Source of the DNA: JACVRW01 sp963846505 | GTDB taxonomy: Bacteria; Actinomycetota; Thermoleophilia; Solirubrobacterales; Thermoleophilaceae | Direction of reading: 5' to 3' | Length of the DNA: 64,000 bases | NCBI GenBank assembly: GCA_963846505.1 | Contig: CAWJWD010000006.1 | Coordinates: 310,001-374,000 of the forward strand | In this document: positions 1 to 8,977 of the stretch, piece after piece | Position numbering within the stretch: position 1 is the first letter of the stretch | Layout: every line of letters begins with the position of its first letter | Made by a program: the position numbers and the translations under genes | Notes under the pieces: generated by a model | Database searches by the model: none | The model's input: only the letters and a program-made list of their open reading frames with translations | What the model was told of the DNA's origin: nothing

Positions 1-585
1 CTGTTCGGCAGCAAGGGCTTCCACGGCACCTCGGTCGGCGAGATCGAGCAGGCCGCGGGGCTCAGTCCCCGCTCCGGCGCGCTCTACAAGCACTTCCCGA
101 GCAAGCGGGCGCTGCTGGTCGAGACCGTGCGCCGCCGCGGCCGCGTCGTGCGGGAGCTGACGGAGCTGGTCGACGCCGAGATGCTCGGCGACGTACGCGC
201 CGAGCTGCACGTGATGGCGCGCATGGCGCTGCACGAGATCGGCAACGACCAGCCGGTGCTGCGGATCGTGATGAAGGAGAGCGACAACTTCCCCGAGCTG
301 CGCGAGGAGTTCTACCGCCGCATCGTCAGCAACGGCCATGGCCAGGCCGTGCACTGGCTGCGCCTCGTCGCGCGGCGGGCGGACGTGCCGGAGTCCGAGC
401 TCGACCTCGACGCCCTCGCCTCGCTGCTGCTCGGCTCGATCATCAACTACCGCGTGCTCGAGACGCTCTTCGATCGACCGCCCCTGGAGGTCGACGAAGC
501 GCGCTTTCTGGCCACCTGGGAGCGCTCCGCGCGGGGCGCGCTGGCGGCCCATGGACTCATCTCTCACGAGGAGGCATCGACATGA
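1..585 (+). CDS. TetR-family transcriptional regulator, 5' end cut by window edge
   Basis: The reading frame is open from base 1, so the start codon lies outside the window. The first visible residues carry the second half of a TetR helix-turn-helix (GTSVGEIEQAAGLS followed by ALYKHFPSKRALL), the classic position about 20-50 residues from the N-terminus of this family; the rest is the all-helical ligand/dimerisation domain, which is not conserved enough to name a ligand. The stop overlaps the start of the next gene by 4 bases (ATGA), so the two are translationally coupled, and the regulator probably controls that partner (inference). Family assignment is firm, target unknown. Confidence 0.88.
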   Translation: MFGSKGFHGTSVGEIEQAAGLSPRSGALYKHFPSKRALLVETVRRRGRVVRELTELVDAEMLGDVRAELHVMARMALHEIGNDQPVLRIVMKESDNFPELREEFYRRIVSNGHGQAVHWLRLVARRADVPESELDLDALASLLLGSIINYRVLETLFDRPPLEVDEARFLATWERSARGALAAHGLISHEEAST

Positions 586-1640
586 CCCACGGCGACCACA
601 TCACTCGCAATCGCGGCGCGATCCGCTTCCTGCTGTTCGCACTCGGCATCCCGCAGGCGCTGATCGGCCTGACGGCGCTGCTCGCGCCGCGCACGTTCTA
701 CGACGACTTCCCCGCAGGCACCGACGGCTGGGTGCACGTGCTCGGCCCCTTCGACGAGCACTTGGTGACCGACGTCGGCGCGCTCTTCGTCGCGCTCGGC
801 GTGCTGCTGTCGCTGGCCGCGATCAACCTGCGCCGCTCCGCGGTCGTCGGCGCCACGGTCGCCTGGCTGATCTTCAGCGTCAGCCACCTCGTCTGGCACC
901 TGTTCAACCTCGAGCCCTACGGCACCGGCGACGCCGTCGCCAACGCCTTCACGCTCGGCTGGACGGTGCTCGGCGGCGTGCTGGTCCTCTGGCTGGCCCG
1001 CCGTCCGGCCGCGGCATCGGTCGCGAGCGCGAGCCCCGCCGACGGCAAGCGCATCGAGGGCGTCTCCGACAGCCGTGCCGGGCTCGTCACGCGCATGGGC
1101 TTCGCCTATTCCAAGCGCTCGCTCGGCGCGGTCACCGAGCCGGCGCGCGTGTTCGCCCACCATCCCCTGCTCGGCAGCGGCTACGGCGCACTCGAGTTCG
1201 CGACCGAGCGCGCCGATCGCGTGCCGGCGTCGCTGAAGCTGCTGGCCGCGACCAAGGCGGCGGCATTGAGCGGCTGCGAGTTCTGCATGGACATCGGCTC
1301 GAAGCTGTCGGTCGACGGCGGCGTGTCCGAGGCGCAGCTGCGCGCGCTGCCGGAGTACGCCGCCAGCAGCGAGTTCTCGGAGCTGGAGAAGCTCGTGCTC
1401 GACCTCGCGGTCGGCATGACCCGCACCCCGGTCGACGTCTCGGACGAGCTGTTCGCGCGCCTGCGCGAGCACTTCGACGAGACGCAGCTGGTGGAGCTCG
1501 TCAACGAGGTCGCGATCGAGAACTACCGCTCGCGCTTCAACTGGGCCTTCGGCATCGGGGCGCACGGCTTCGTCGGCGAGGGCGCCTTCTGCGTGCGGCC
1601 CGAGACGCTGCCCGCCGCTGCCGCCGCACCCAGCGCCTAG
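582..1640 (+). CDS. Fusion of a four-helix membrane domain with an AhpD-like (carboxymuconolactone decarboxylase family) domain
   Basis: 352 residues. Residues about 15-145 contain four hydrophobic segments (starting IRFLLFALGIPQALIGL) and look like a small integral membrane module. Residues about 165-340 resemble the carboxymuconolactone decarboxylase/AhpD family, with the redox-type pair in GCEFCMD (Cys-x-x-Cys) on the helix where AhpD proteins keep their peroxidatic/resolving cysteines. That suggests thiol-dependent peroxide or alkyl-peroxide chemistry at the membrane, but the electron donor is not visible. Start ATG overlaps the stop of the upstream TetR gene, implying one operon. The combination of a membrane module and a CMD domain in one chain is unusual. 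Family call for the C-terminal half is good; function is inferred. Confidence 0.75.
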   Translation: MTHGDHITRNRGAIRFLLFALGIPQALIGLTALLAPRTFYDDFPAGTDGWVHVLGPFDEHLVTDVGALFVALGVLLSLAAINLRRSAVVGATVAWLIFSVSHLVWHLFNLEPYGTGDAVANAFTLGWTVLGGVLVLWLARRPAAASVASASPADGKRIEGVSDSRAGLVTRMGFAYSKRSLGAVTEPARVFAHHPLLGSGYGALEFATERADRVPASLKLLAATKAAALSGCEFCMDIGSKLSVDGGVSEAQLRALPEYAASSEFSELEKLVLDLAVGMTRTPVDVSDELFARLREHFDETQLVELVNEVAIENYRSRFNWAFGIGAHGFVGEGAFCVRPETLPAAAAAPSA

Positions 1641-1708
1641 AAGCGCCGTCCGACGGCCTCCATATCTTGCGCCGCAACCGGCCCCAAACCGGAAGGTTGC
1701 CGCGCACC

Positions 1709-2903
1709 ATGCCACCCCTGATCACTCGCGAGGAAGCCCTGCAGCTGGGCGAGCTCGAGGACCACGCCGAGATCGAGGCGCTCGTCGAGCGTGCCTGGCG
1801 CGCGCGCCTCGACAACTTCGGCGACTCGACCGACATGTGCTCGCTCGTGAACGCCAAGTCCGGCGGCTGCGCCGAGGACTGCGGCTTCTGCGCCCAGTCC
1901 CGCTTCGCCGAGGCGGACACGCCGATGCACGCGATGATGTCGCCCGAGCAGATCCTCGAGCACGCGCAGGCCGCCGAGGCCGCCGGCGCGCACCGCTTCT
2001 GCATGGTCACCCAGGGCCAGGGCCTGTCCAAGCGGGACTTCGAGACGATCCTCGAGGGCGCACGCCTGGTCGCCGAGGAGACCAACCTCAAGCGCTGCGC
2101 CTCGGTCGGTCATCTCTCGGGCGTGCGCGCGAAGGCGCTCAAGGACGCGGGCATCCAGCGCGTGCACCACAACGTCGAGACCGCCGAGAGCTACTACCCG
2201 GAGGTCTCCTCGACGGTTCGCTACGAGGGCCGCATCCGCACCATCGACGCGGTCCGCGAGGCCGGCCTCGAGACCTGCGTCGGCGGCATCCTCAACCTCG
2301 GCGAGACGCGCGAGCAGCGCGTCGAGATGGCGTTCGAGCTGGCCGCGGTCGAACCCACCAGCGTGCCGATCAACCTGCTCAACCCGCGCCCGGGCACGAA
2401 GTTCGGCGACCGCGAGTACATGGATCCCTGGGAGGCCGTGAAGTGGGTCGCGATCTTCCGGCTGATCATCCCCGAGGCGCTGTTCCGGCTCTGCGGCGGC
2501 CGCAACGAGAACCTCGGCACCGAGGAGTTCCAGCGCCTCGCGGTCAAGGCCGGCCTCAACGGCGTGATGATGGGCAACTTCCTGACCACGCTCGGCTCCG
2601 AGCCGGAGTGGGACCGGGCGCTGTTCGAGGAGCTCGGGCTGAACGTCGACGCGCCAGGACGACAACGGCGCCAACCCTCGCCCCGACAACCGCTCCGGCT
2701 GGCTCGAGGGCGAGACCCCGCACACGCCGGTCGACGAGCTGATCGACAGCCAGGACGAGGCGAACTTCTGGGATCCCGCGACGCAGCTGCGCCATCGCAA
2801 GAAGAGCTCGGTGCCGCCCCGGCCCGACGGCGCGCCGAACGCGTTCCCGCAGGTGGTCCAGGTCGACCCGGGCGCCGAGGGCTCGGCCGCGGAGGCCGCA
2901 TGA
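1709..2903 (+). CDS. bioB: Biotin synthase (frame broken near the 3' end)
   Basis: Radical-SAM enzyme that inserts sulfur into dethiobiotin, the last step of biotin synthesis. The start is ATG 1709. The [4Fe-4S] motif is GGCAEDCGFCAQS (Cys 54, 58, 61), and the auxiliary-cluster region and conserved NHNVE-like stretch (VHHNVETAESYY) are present. After about residue 315 (GLNVDA) the frame shifts by one extra base near 2657; the next frame reads on as QDDNGANPRPDNRSGW and ends at TGA 2901-2903, which overlaps the bioF ATG. The C-terminal ~80 residues beyond the usual BioB core are polar and of unknown role. The shift is more likely an extra C in the sequence than biology. Operon bioB-bioF-(bioD). 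Confidence 0.93.
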
Positions 2904-4147
2904 GCGAGATCGAGGAGCGCCTCGACGAGATCCGCGACCGCGGTCTCTACCGGCGCATGCGCTGCGTCTCCGGCCCCCAGGGTCCGCGGGTGCTGCTCGA
3001 CGGCAAGCCGGTGCTGCTGCTGTGCTCGAACAACTACCTCGGCCTGGCCGACCACCCGCGCGTGCGGGAGGCCGCCGCCGAGGCGGCGATGCGCTACGGC
3101 GCCGGCTCGGGCGCCTCGCGCCTGGTCTCGGGCAACATGACGATCCACCGGCGGCTCGAGGAGCAGCTGGCGGACTTCGAGCGTGCCGAGGCGTGTCTGC
3201 TGTTCGGCTCCGGCTACCTCGCCAACGCCGGCGTCGTGTCGGCGCTGGCACGCGAGGGCGACGTGGTCTTCTCGGACTCGCTCAACCACGCCAGCATCGT
3301 CGACGGCTGCCGCCTGTCCCGAGCGGAGACGTTCGTCTACGACCACCTCGACATGGAGCACCTCGAGTGGGGGCTGCGCGAGGCCGGCGGCCGCGGCAGC
3401 CTGATCGTCACCGACGGCGTCTTCTCGATGGACGGGGACGTCGCGCCGCTGGAGCGGATCGTCGAGCTGGCGCAGCGCTACGACGTGCGCGTGATGGTCG
3501 ACGAGGCGCACGGCACCGGCGCCTATGGACCCGACGGTCGCGGCGCCGTCGCGGCGGCGGGGCTCCAGGACGAGGTCGACGTGATCGTCGGCACGCTCGG
3601 CAAGGCGCTCGGCTCCTACGGAGCCTACGTCTGCTGCGACACCTCGCTGTCGAAGTACCTGATCAACACCGCCCGCACCCTGATCTTCTCCACTGCCCTG
3701 TCCCCGCCCGCGGTGGCCGCCGCGATGGCCGCCCTCGGCCTGCTGCGCGAGCAGCCGCGCCGCGTCGAGAAGCTGCAGCGCAACGGCAACGTCCTGCGTG
3801 CCGCGCTCTCCGAGCAGGGTCTGCCGGTACCCGACGGGGACACGCAGATCGTGCCGGTGGTCGTCGGCGCCGCCGACGCCGCGGTCCATGCCAGCGAGCG
3901 TGCGCTGGAGCGCGGGGTCTTCGCCCAGGCGATCCGCCCGCCGACGGTCCCCGAGGGCACCTCGCGCCTGCGTCTGGCGGTGATGGCCTCGCACACGAAG
4001 TCCGAGTTGCGCGACGCCGCCAAGGTGATCGCAGCCGCCGTCCCCACCGGCGCCCGCCAGGCCGCCGCCCGCCACCTGGCCGGCGCCAGCGCCGGCGAGG
4101 AGCCGAGCCGCTCCCGGGTGTTCGACGGCCTGCGCGACGCCGCGTAG
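2900..4147 (+). CDS. bioF: 8-amino-7-oxononanoate synthase
   Basis: PLP-dependent alpha-oxoamine synthase that condenses pimeloyl-ACP/CoA with alanine to give KAPA, the first dedicated step of the biotin ring. 415 residues. Visible are the substrate loop LLLCSNNYLGLADHP, the VDEAHGTGAYG aspartate/histidine motif and the PLP lysine K235 in GTLGKALGSYG. Start ATG overlaps the bioB stop by 4 bases, so translation is coupled. The C-terminus is about 25 residues longer than typical and polar. The closely related 2-amino-3-ketobutyrate ligase is the main alternative, but the bioB and bioD neighbours settle the call. Confidence 0.93.
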   Translation: MSEIEERLDEIRDRGLYRRMRCVSGPQGPRVLLDGKPVLLLCSNNYLGLADHPRVREAAAEAAMRYGAGSGASRLVSGNMTIHRRLEEQLADFERAEACLLFGSGYLANAGVVSALAREGDVVFSDSLNHASIVDGCRLSRAETFVYDHLDMEHLEWGLREAGGRGSLIVTDGVFSMDGDVAPLERIVELAQRYDVRVMVDEAHGTGAYGPDGRGAVAAAGLQDEVDVIVGTLGKALGSYGAYVCCDTSLSKYLINTARTLIFSTALSPPAVAAAMAALGLLREQPRRVEKLQRNGNVLRAALSEQGLPVPDGDTQIVPVVVGAADAAVHASERALERGVFAQAIRPPTVPEGTSRLRLAVMASHTKSELRDAAKVIAAAVPTGARQAAARHLAGASAGEEPSRSRVFDGLRDAA

Positions 4148-4201
4148 CCGGACGTGCGCCCGTCCACCGCTCGCCAGGCGCTCGCGTAGCGTCGCTTCGC
4201 G

Positions 4202-4873
4202 ATGCGCGGCTTCTTCGTCACCGGGACGGACACCGAGGTCGGCAAGACCGTCGTCGCCGCGGCTGCCTGCGCCGCGTCGAGCGCCCGGGGCGAGCGTGTG
4301 GCCGCCTTCAAGCCGGTGGTCACCGGCCTCGACGACCCGGTCGGCGAATGGCCACGAGACCACGAGCTGCTCGCCGCCTGTACCGGCCAGCAGCCGGGCG
4401 CCGTCGCGCCCTACGTCTTCGGCCCCCCGCTCTCGCCTCACTATGCCGCCGAGCTCGCCGGCAAGGCGATCGACTCCACCCGCCTGGTCGCACACGCCCG
4501 CGAGGCGGCCGCGAGCGCCGACCTGCTCGTCTGCGAGGGCGTCGGCGGCTTCCTCGTCCCGCTCGCTCCCGACTACCTGATCCGCGACCTCGCCGTCGAC
4601 CTCGCGCTGCCCGTCGTGATCGCCGCCCGCACCGGCCTCGGCACGATCAACCACACGCTGCTCACCGTCGAGGCCGTCCGCGCCGCCGGTCTGACCGTCG
4701 CCGGCATCGTGCTGACGCCCTGGCCCGACGATCCTCGCCCGATCGAGCGCTCGAACCGCGCCACGCTCGAGCAGCTCGGCGACCTGCCCGTGTGCGGCCT
4801 GCCGCCGACCACGCCCCGTTCGCTCGAGGCCGCCGGCGCGACGCTGCCGCTCGACGCGTGGCTCGCCGCCTGA
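4202..4873 (+). CDS. bioD: Dethiobiotin synthetase
   Basis: ATP-dependent carboxylation of DAPA to dethiobiotin. 223 residues, normal length. The modified P-loop is GTDTEVGKT (residues 8-16), with the Lys of FKPVVTG and the acidic CEGVGGFLVPL motif that binds Mg-ATP and substrate. Starts 54 bases after bioF in the same direction, presumably in the same transcript. The gene ends 8 bases from the end of a convergent gene, with no obvious terminator between. Confidence 0.92.
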   Translation: MRGFFVTGTDTEVGKTVVAAAACAASSARGERVAAFKPVVTGLDDPVGEWPRDHELLAACTGQQPGAVAPYVFGPPLSPHYAAELAGKAIDSTRLVAHAREAAASADLLVCEGVGGFLVPLAPDYLIRDLAVDLALPVVIAARTGLGTINHTLLTVEAVRAAGLTVAGIVLTPWPDDPRPIERSNRATLEQLGDLPVCGLPPTTPRSLEAAGATLPLDAWLAA

Positions 4874-4881
4874 ACGACCGG

Positions 4882-5929
4882 CTAGCGGTTGCCGCAGGGC
4901 AGGGCGCGGTAGCCCCGATGGCAGACCGTCTCGCGGACGTAGCGGGTGGTGAAGTCGCGCCCGACCCGGGCCTCGAGCTGCGCTTCGAGCAGCCGCCGCA
5001 CGGCTCTGCGTGCCGTGGCCGGCGTGGACGAGCGCGGCGTCGCGGCGTCGACGGCGAAGACGAAGCGCCCGTTCAGGGTCCGGACCGGACCGCCGACCCG
5101 TCCAGGGGCGGTGGAGAACACCGCTTCGAGCAGGGCGGCGTCGCCGCTGTCCTCGGACAGGGTGGTCCGCCCCGCCGGCGAGGTGATCGTGTTCTCGTCG
5201 ACCGTGAGCTTCGTAGCGAGGCGCTGCCAGCCACGCCCGCTGCGCAGCGCTTGCAGGGCCTGTCGAGCGCGAGCGTCCGTCGGTGCGGCCAGGACGCGCA
5301 CCTTGCGGGTCGCCGGCTGCGCGACGCGCAGCGGGTAGCGCTCGTAGTACCGCTCCACGTCGGCGTCCGAGATTCCGCCGCCTCTGGCCAAGAGCTTCTC
5401 GCGCACCTGCCGCCTCAGCACCGCGGTCCCTGCCGTCTGGCGCATGAACGGCAGCGCGCGCCGAGGCGACTGCGCGGCGTCCCCGCTCGGCTGCTCGCCT
5501 TGGCCAGCCCCGCCGAACGCCCGCTCGTATCTCGCGCGCACGTTCGCGCGCATCGCGGCCTCGTCGAGCTGGACGCCCAGTCTGTCGGCCTCCTGCTCGA
5601 GCCACCGTCGATCGATCAACAGCCCAAGTGCGGTGTCGAAGACGGAGCGGCACTGCTCCCTGAGCTCGGCGGCGGAATCCGCCCGGAGCCGCTTGCCCAC
5701 GACGCGCGGCCGCGACGCATTCGCCGAAGCGAGGCGGGACGAGTCGGCTCTTGGCGATCGGCGTCGCCGCTCCCCACGGGGCCAGCCAGCGGTCGAAGTC
5801 GGCTTGGGTGATCGCGTCGTCGCTGACGTCGACGAGCACGTCCGCCGGCCGGTCGTCGCCGCAGCTCGCGAGCGTCAGGCACAGCAGCCAGAGCACGACC
5901 AGACCGCCCCTGCGCCTCGAGCCCGTCAC
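4882..5929 (-). CDS. Lipoprotein parvulin/SurA-type peptidyl-prolyl isomerase (one frame break)
   Basis: Starts at GTG 5929, which overlaps the stop of the upstream gene (GTGA). The N-terminus is a lipoprotein signal ending LLCLTLASCGDD (lipobox LASC), so the mature chain should be anchored on the outside of the membrane. An N-terminal helical chaperone-like region (AITQADFDRWL, RQQV/REKLLARGGGISDADVE) is followed by a PpiC-like segment (KVRVLAAPTDARARQAL ... NGRFVFAVD). The arrangement matches PrsA/SurA foldases that help exported proteins fold. The frame breaks near 5703 with one extra base, between GECVAAAR and GKRLRADS. Family call moderate because the parvulin core is divergent. Confidence 0.7.
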
Positions 5930-6384
5930 CGGAAGCCCAGCGGGTTGAGATCCACCGCCACATCCCGAGGCAGATCCTGCGGATGCGTACCGTCGGCCGG
6001 GCCGTCGATCGCGTCCTGCTCGAAGGCCGCCCCTCCGCCGCTCAGCCGGCAGCGGTCGACGCGCCGCACCGTCTGGAGCGGCGCCAGGATGTGGAAGTGT
6101 CCGCCGCCGTCGGCTCCCGGCCACGGACGGCGCCAGCTGACGAGCCGCCGACCGTCCTTCGCGTAGCAGTCCAGCGTCAGGTACTCGCTGTTCCCGGTGA
6201 GCGAGGGATGGACGACGTCCCGGGGCAGCCAGACCAACAGCTGCGGCGGCTGGTAGGGACGACGCACCACCTGGAAGGCGCTGGTGCGCTCCACCCGCTG
6301 CCCCTTCCCCCCGGCGTTCGGCACCACCGCGCCGACGACGAGCGCGAAACCGAGCAGCGCCACGATCGTTCCGAGAACCTTCAC
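5926..6384 (-). CDS. Hypothetical exported or membrane-anchored protein
   Basis: 152 residues, not recognised. An N-terminal hydrophobic segment (VLGTIVALLGFALVVGAVV) can serve as signal peptide or anchor; the remainder is a soluble, Pro/Arg-rich domain (YQPPQLLVWLPRDVVHPS; GGGHFHILAPLQTV) without a motif I can name. Two cysteines (in LDCYAK and DRCRL) could form a disulfide outside the cell. It overlaps the foldase lipoprotein gene by 4 bases, so the pair is translationally coupled and the foldase may assist this protein or share its envelope role (inference). Confidence 0.6.
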   Translation of the reverse strand: MKVLGTIVALLGFALVVGAVVPNAGGKGQRVERTSAFQVVRRPYQPPQLLVWLPRDVVHPSLTGNSEYLTLDCYAKDGRRLVSWRRPWPGADGGGHFHILAPLQTVRRVDRCRLSGGGAAFEQDAIDGPADGTHPQDLPRDVAVDLNPLGFR

Positions 6385-6409
6385 CGCTCGGACATGGTCT
6401 CTCGTTTTC

Positions 6410-6423
6410 TTAAGTCGGCTTAA
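6410..6423. promoter_or_regulatory. Palindrome between divergent genes
   Basis: TTAAG-TCGG-CTTAA is a perfect 5-bp dyad with a 4-base centre in the AT-richest part of the 98-base gap between two divergent genes. It could be an operator for either direction; there is no experimental or family evidence for which protein would bind. Confidence 0.3.
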
Positions 6424-6482
6424 ACCACCCGGCGCCTGATCGCCGGCGATCCGCCCGGCGCGGGGTATGCCACGATCCCCCG

Positions 6483-6890
6483 ATGGCAGCGGAGGAACAG
6501 GCGGGAGCGCCGAACGACGAGCGGCCCGAGCTGCTGGTCAAGCTGCAAGCGCGCAAGGAGCGTCACAAGCAGCGACACATCGCGCACCGCGTGGCGGTGG
6601 TGGCGCTCGGCGCGTTGCTGATTCCGATCGGGATCGTGATGTCGGGGCCGGGCGTGCCGGGACCGGGCTTCTTGGTGATCCTGCTCGGGATCAGCTTCCT
6701 GGCGCTCGAGTTCGATCGCGCCGAGCGCTTCCTCGAGCGGGTGATCATCTGGGGCGATCGGCTCGCCGACCGCGTCGAGGCCTCGAGCGCACGCGAGAAG
6801 ATCGCGGCGGCCGTCGTGGTCGGTCTGCTCCTGGCCGCGTTCGTCGTCGCAGCCGTGCTCTGGGACATTCCCTTCGTCCCCGTGCTCTAG
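6483..6890 (+). CDS. PGPGW (TIGR02611-like) transmembrane protein
   Basis: 135 residues. Two membrane segments flank the family signature SGPGVPGPGFLVILLGISFL, followed by ALEFDRAERFLER, and a third hydrophobic helix lies near the C-terminus (AAAVVVGLLLAAFVVAAVL). The first 40 residues are charged and cytoplasmic. This is a conserved actinobacterial family of unknown function. It stands alone, with a convergent acyl-CoA synthetase 9 bases downstream. Confidence 0.8.
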   Translation: MAAEEQAGAPNDERPELLVKLQARKERHKQRHIAHRVAVVALGALLIPIGIVMSGPGVPGPGFLVILLGISFLALEFDRAERFLERVIIWGDRLADRVEASSAREKIAAAVVVGLLLAAFVVAAVLWDIPFVPVL

Positions 6891-6899
6891 GGGATCCGG

Positions 6900-8528
6900 C
6901 TAGGCGGGCGACTGCGCCTGTTTGCGCACCCGCTCGGCCTCGCGCAGCTCGATCCGGCGGATCTTGCCCGTCAGCGTCTTGGGCAGGTCGTCGACGAACT
7001 CGACCTCGCGCGGGTAGGCGTAGGCGGAGTGGCGCTCGCGCACGTAGCGCTTGATCTCCTCGGCCAGCTCGTCCGAGGCCTCGTGGCCGGCGGCGAGCAC
7101 GATGAAGGCCTTGACGATGGCGCCACGGCGCGCGTCGGGCGAGGCGACCGCCGCGGCCTCCTTGACCGCGGGGTGCTCGACGCAGGCGGACTCGACCTCG
7201 AACGGGCCGATGCGATAGCCGGCGGAGATGATCACGTCGTCGGCGCGACCGGCGTACCAGACGTAGCCGTCCGCATCCATCGTCGCCGCGTCCTTGGTGT
7301 GGAACCAGTCGCCGCCGAAGACCTCCTCGGTGTCCTCGGGCCGGTTCCAGTACCCGATCGGGTAGTGCGGGTTCGAGCGGGCACGCAGGCAGATCTCGCC
7401 GCGCTCGCCCTGCGGCACCGGGCGCTCGTCCTCGTCGAGGATCGCGACGTCCCAACCGGGCATCGGCAGCCCCATCGAGCCCTCGCGCACCTCGACGGTC
7501 GGAAAGTTGCCGCACAGCGGGTAGCTCTCGGTCAGCCCGTAGAAGTCGAGCACGGTGATGCCGAACTGGTCGCGAAACCAGCGGATCACCTCGGGGTTCA
7601 GCGGCTCGCCGGCCGAGCAGCAGATGCGCAGCTGTTCGAGCGGGTAGCGCTCGCCGGCGTCCGCCACGCCGGTCATCGCGCGCAGCGCGGTCGGCGTGGT
7701 GAACATGTTCTCGACGCCGTGCTTGGAGAGGAAGCGCAGGTGCTCCTCGGGGTCGTAGCCGTCCTTGCGCGCCTGCACGAGCGCCACGGCGCCGTAGCGC
7801 CACGGACCCAGCAGCGGCGCGATGCCGGCCGCCCAGGCCCACTCGCCGGAGCCGTGGAAGAGCTCGCCGTCGCGCACGTCGTGGCAGAACTCGAACTCCT
7901 CGTGGGCGAGCAGGTAGCGGTGGGCGTGCAGGATGCCCTTGGCCTTGCCGGTCGTGCCCGACGAGTAGTAGAGCTGGGCCGGATCGTCGGCGGCCGTGTC
8001 GGCGATCTCGTAGCTCGTGCCGGCGGCGGCCATCGCGGCGTCGAAGTCGACGTCGCCCTCGGCCACGTCGCCGCCCATCACGAACACGGTCTCGACCATT
8101 CCCGCGGGGATGCGATGGCGGTTGGCCGCGTCGGTGACGACGGCGGTCGCCTGCGAGTCGCTCAACCGGTGCTGGATGCCCTCGTCGCCGTAGAGCACCG
8201 AGAGCGAGAGGAGGATCGCGCCGCGCTTGTAGGTGCCGATGAAGACCGCCGCGGTCTCGGGCAGCGAGGGCAGCAGCGTCGCGACGCGGTCGCCGCGCTC
8301 GACGCCGTGGGCCTCGAGCACGTTGGCGAAGCGGTTCGAGAGATCCTGCAGCTCGCCGAAGCTCACCCGTCGCTCGGTGCTCTGCCAGTCCTCCCAGACC
8401 ATCGCCAGCCGCTCGCGCTCGTGCTTGTCGCAGACGTCCTGCGCGATGTTGTAGCGCTCGGGCACGTCCCAGCTGTGCTGGGCGCGCATCTGCTCGTACG
8501 GACCGACCTCGTACCTGCGAAAGCCCAT
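6900..8528 (-). CDS. AMP-dependent acyl-CoA synthetase (medium-chain/acetyl-CoA-synthetase-like)
   Basis: 542 residues, intact ANL-superfamily enzyme that activates a carboxylic acid as acyl-AMP and transfers it to CoA. Motifs seen: P-loop YYSSGTTGKAKG (about 170-181), DFYGLTESY, adenylate-binding YAGRADDVI with the hinge aspartate, and the C-terminal catalytic lysine in PKTLTGKIRR. The FTTPTAL and GYRIGPFEVE stretches are typical of the medium-chain acyl-CoA synthetase branch; substrate chain length cannot be read from the sequence. Its 104-base upstream gap is shared with a divergent DUF4242 gene. Confidence 0.88.
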   Translation of the reverse strand: MGFRRYEVGPYEQMRAQHSWDVPERYNIAQDVCDKHERERLAMVWEDWQSTERRVSFGELQDLSNRFANVLEAHGVERGDRVATLLPSLPETAAVFIGTYKRGAILLSLSVLYGDEGIQHRLSDSQATAVVTDAANRHRIPAGMVETVFVMGGDVAEGDVDFDAAMAAAGTSYEIADTAADDPAQLYYSSGTTGKAKGILHAHRYLLAHEEFEFCHDVRDGELFHGSGEWAWAAGIAPLLGPWRYGAVALVQARKDGYDPEEHLRFLSKHGVENMFTTPTALRAMTGVADAGERYPLEQLRICCSAGEPLNPEVIRWFRDQFGITVLDFYGLTESYPLCGNFPTVEVREGSMGLPMPGWDVAILDEDERPVPQGERGEICLRARSNPHYPIGYWNRPEDTEEVFGGDWFHTKDAATMDADGYVWYAGRADDVIISAGYRIGPFEVESACVEHPAVKEAAAVASPDARRGAIVKAFIVLAAGHEASDELAEEIKRYVRERHSAYAYPREVEFVDDLPKTLTGKIRRIELREAERVRKQAQSPA

Positions 8529-8632
8529 CTCGCTTCCCTCCTCCGCTCGTGCACAACGCTACCCCCTCGCCGCTCGCATCACACGCCCCGCCGATCTAGT
8601 GTTGACGGCACTCGACGAGAAGGAGGGCAAGG

Positions 8633-8920
8633 ATGGACCTCTACGTCATCCTGCGCCGCAACGGCTGGCGCAGTGGAGAAGAGCTCGAGCAAGCCGCCGC
8701 ACGCTCGACCGCGGAGGGCGACCGGCGCGGCGACGTGCGCTGGATCCGAAGCTACGTGCTCGAGGAGAGCGACGGCGGGCTCGGCACGGTCTGCGTCTAC
8801 GAGGCCGAGAGCGAGGACGCGCTCCGCGGACACGCCGCAGACGCCGGCCTGCCGGCGGACGAGGTGATCAGGGTCGCGGACACCGTCGTGGTGCGCCCGG
8901 ACCCCGTGGCCACTGCCTGA
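8633..8920 (+). CDS. DUF4242 (SCO4226-like) small protein
   Basis: 95 residues. The pattern MDLYVILRRNGW, IRSYVLEESDGG, TVCVYEAESEDALRGHA and ADEVIRVADTVV matches the DUF4242 ferredoxin-like fold, whose Streptomyces member has been described as nickel-binding. A good Shine-Dalgarno (AGAAGGAGGG) ends about 9 bases before ATG 8633. No partner gene is obvious; the downstream gene is convergent. Confidence 0.72.
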   Translation: MDLYVILRRNGWRSGEELEQAAARSTAEGDRRGDVRWIRSYVLEESDGGLGTVCVYEAESEDALRGHAADAGLPADEVIRVADTVVVRPDPVATA

Positions 8921-8977
8921 GCGCCCGTGCGAGCTGCCGGGCGGCCCGACCGTCCGGCGCTCGCGCGGTGCGAGGAC

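Noticed and set aside
2640..2903. Programmed frameshift in bioB.
   Set aside because: There is no slippery heptamer or following pseudoknot, the shift is one of dozens of similar single-base breaks, and both flanks read as one conserved protein.
338..6124. Very long open frames on both strands, for example a >1200-codon frame on + and a ~1500-codon frame on - over the biotin genes.
   Set aside because: High-GC DNA gives few stops in antisense frames. Only bioB/bioF/bioD and the foldase show family motifs; the rest have Arg/Ala/Gly-rich, motif-free translations.
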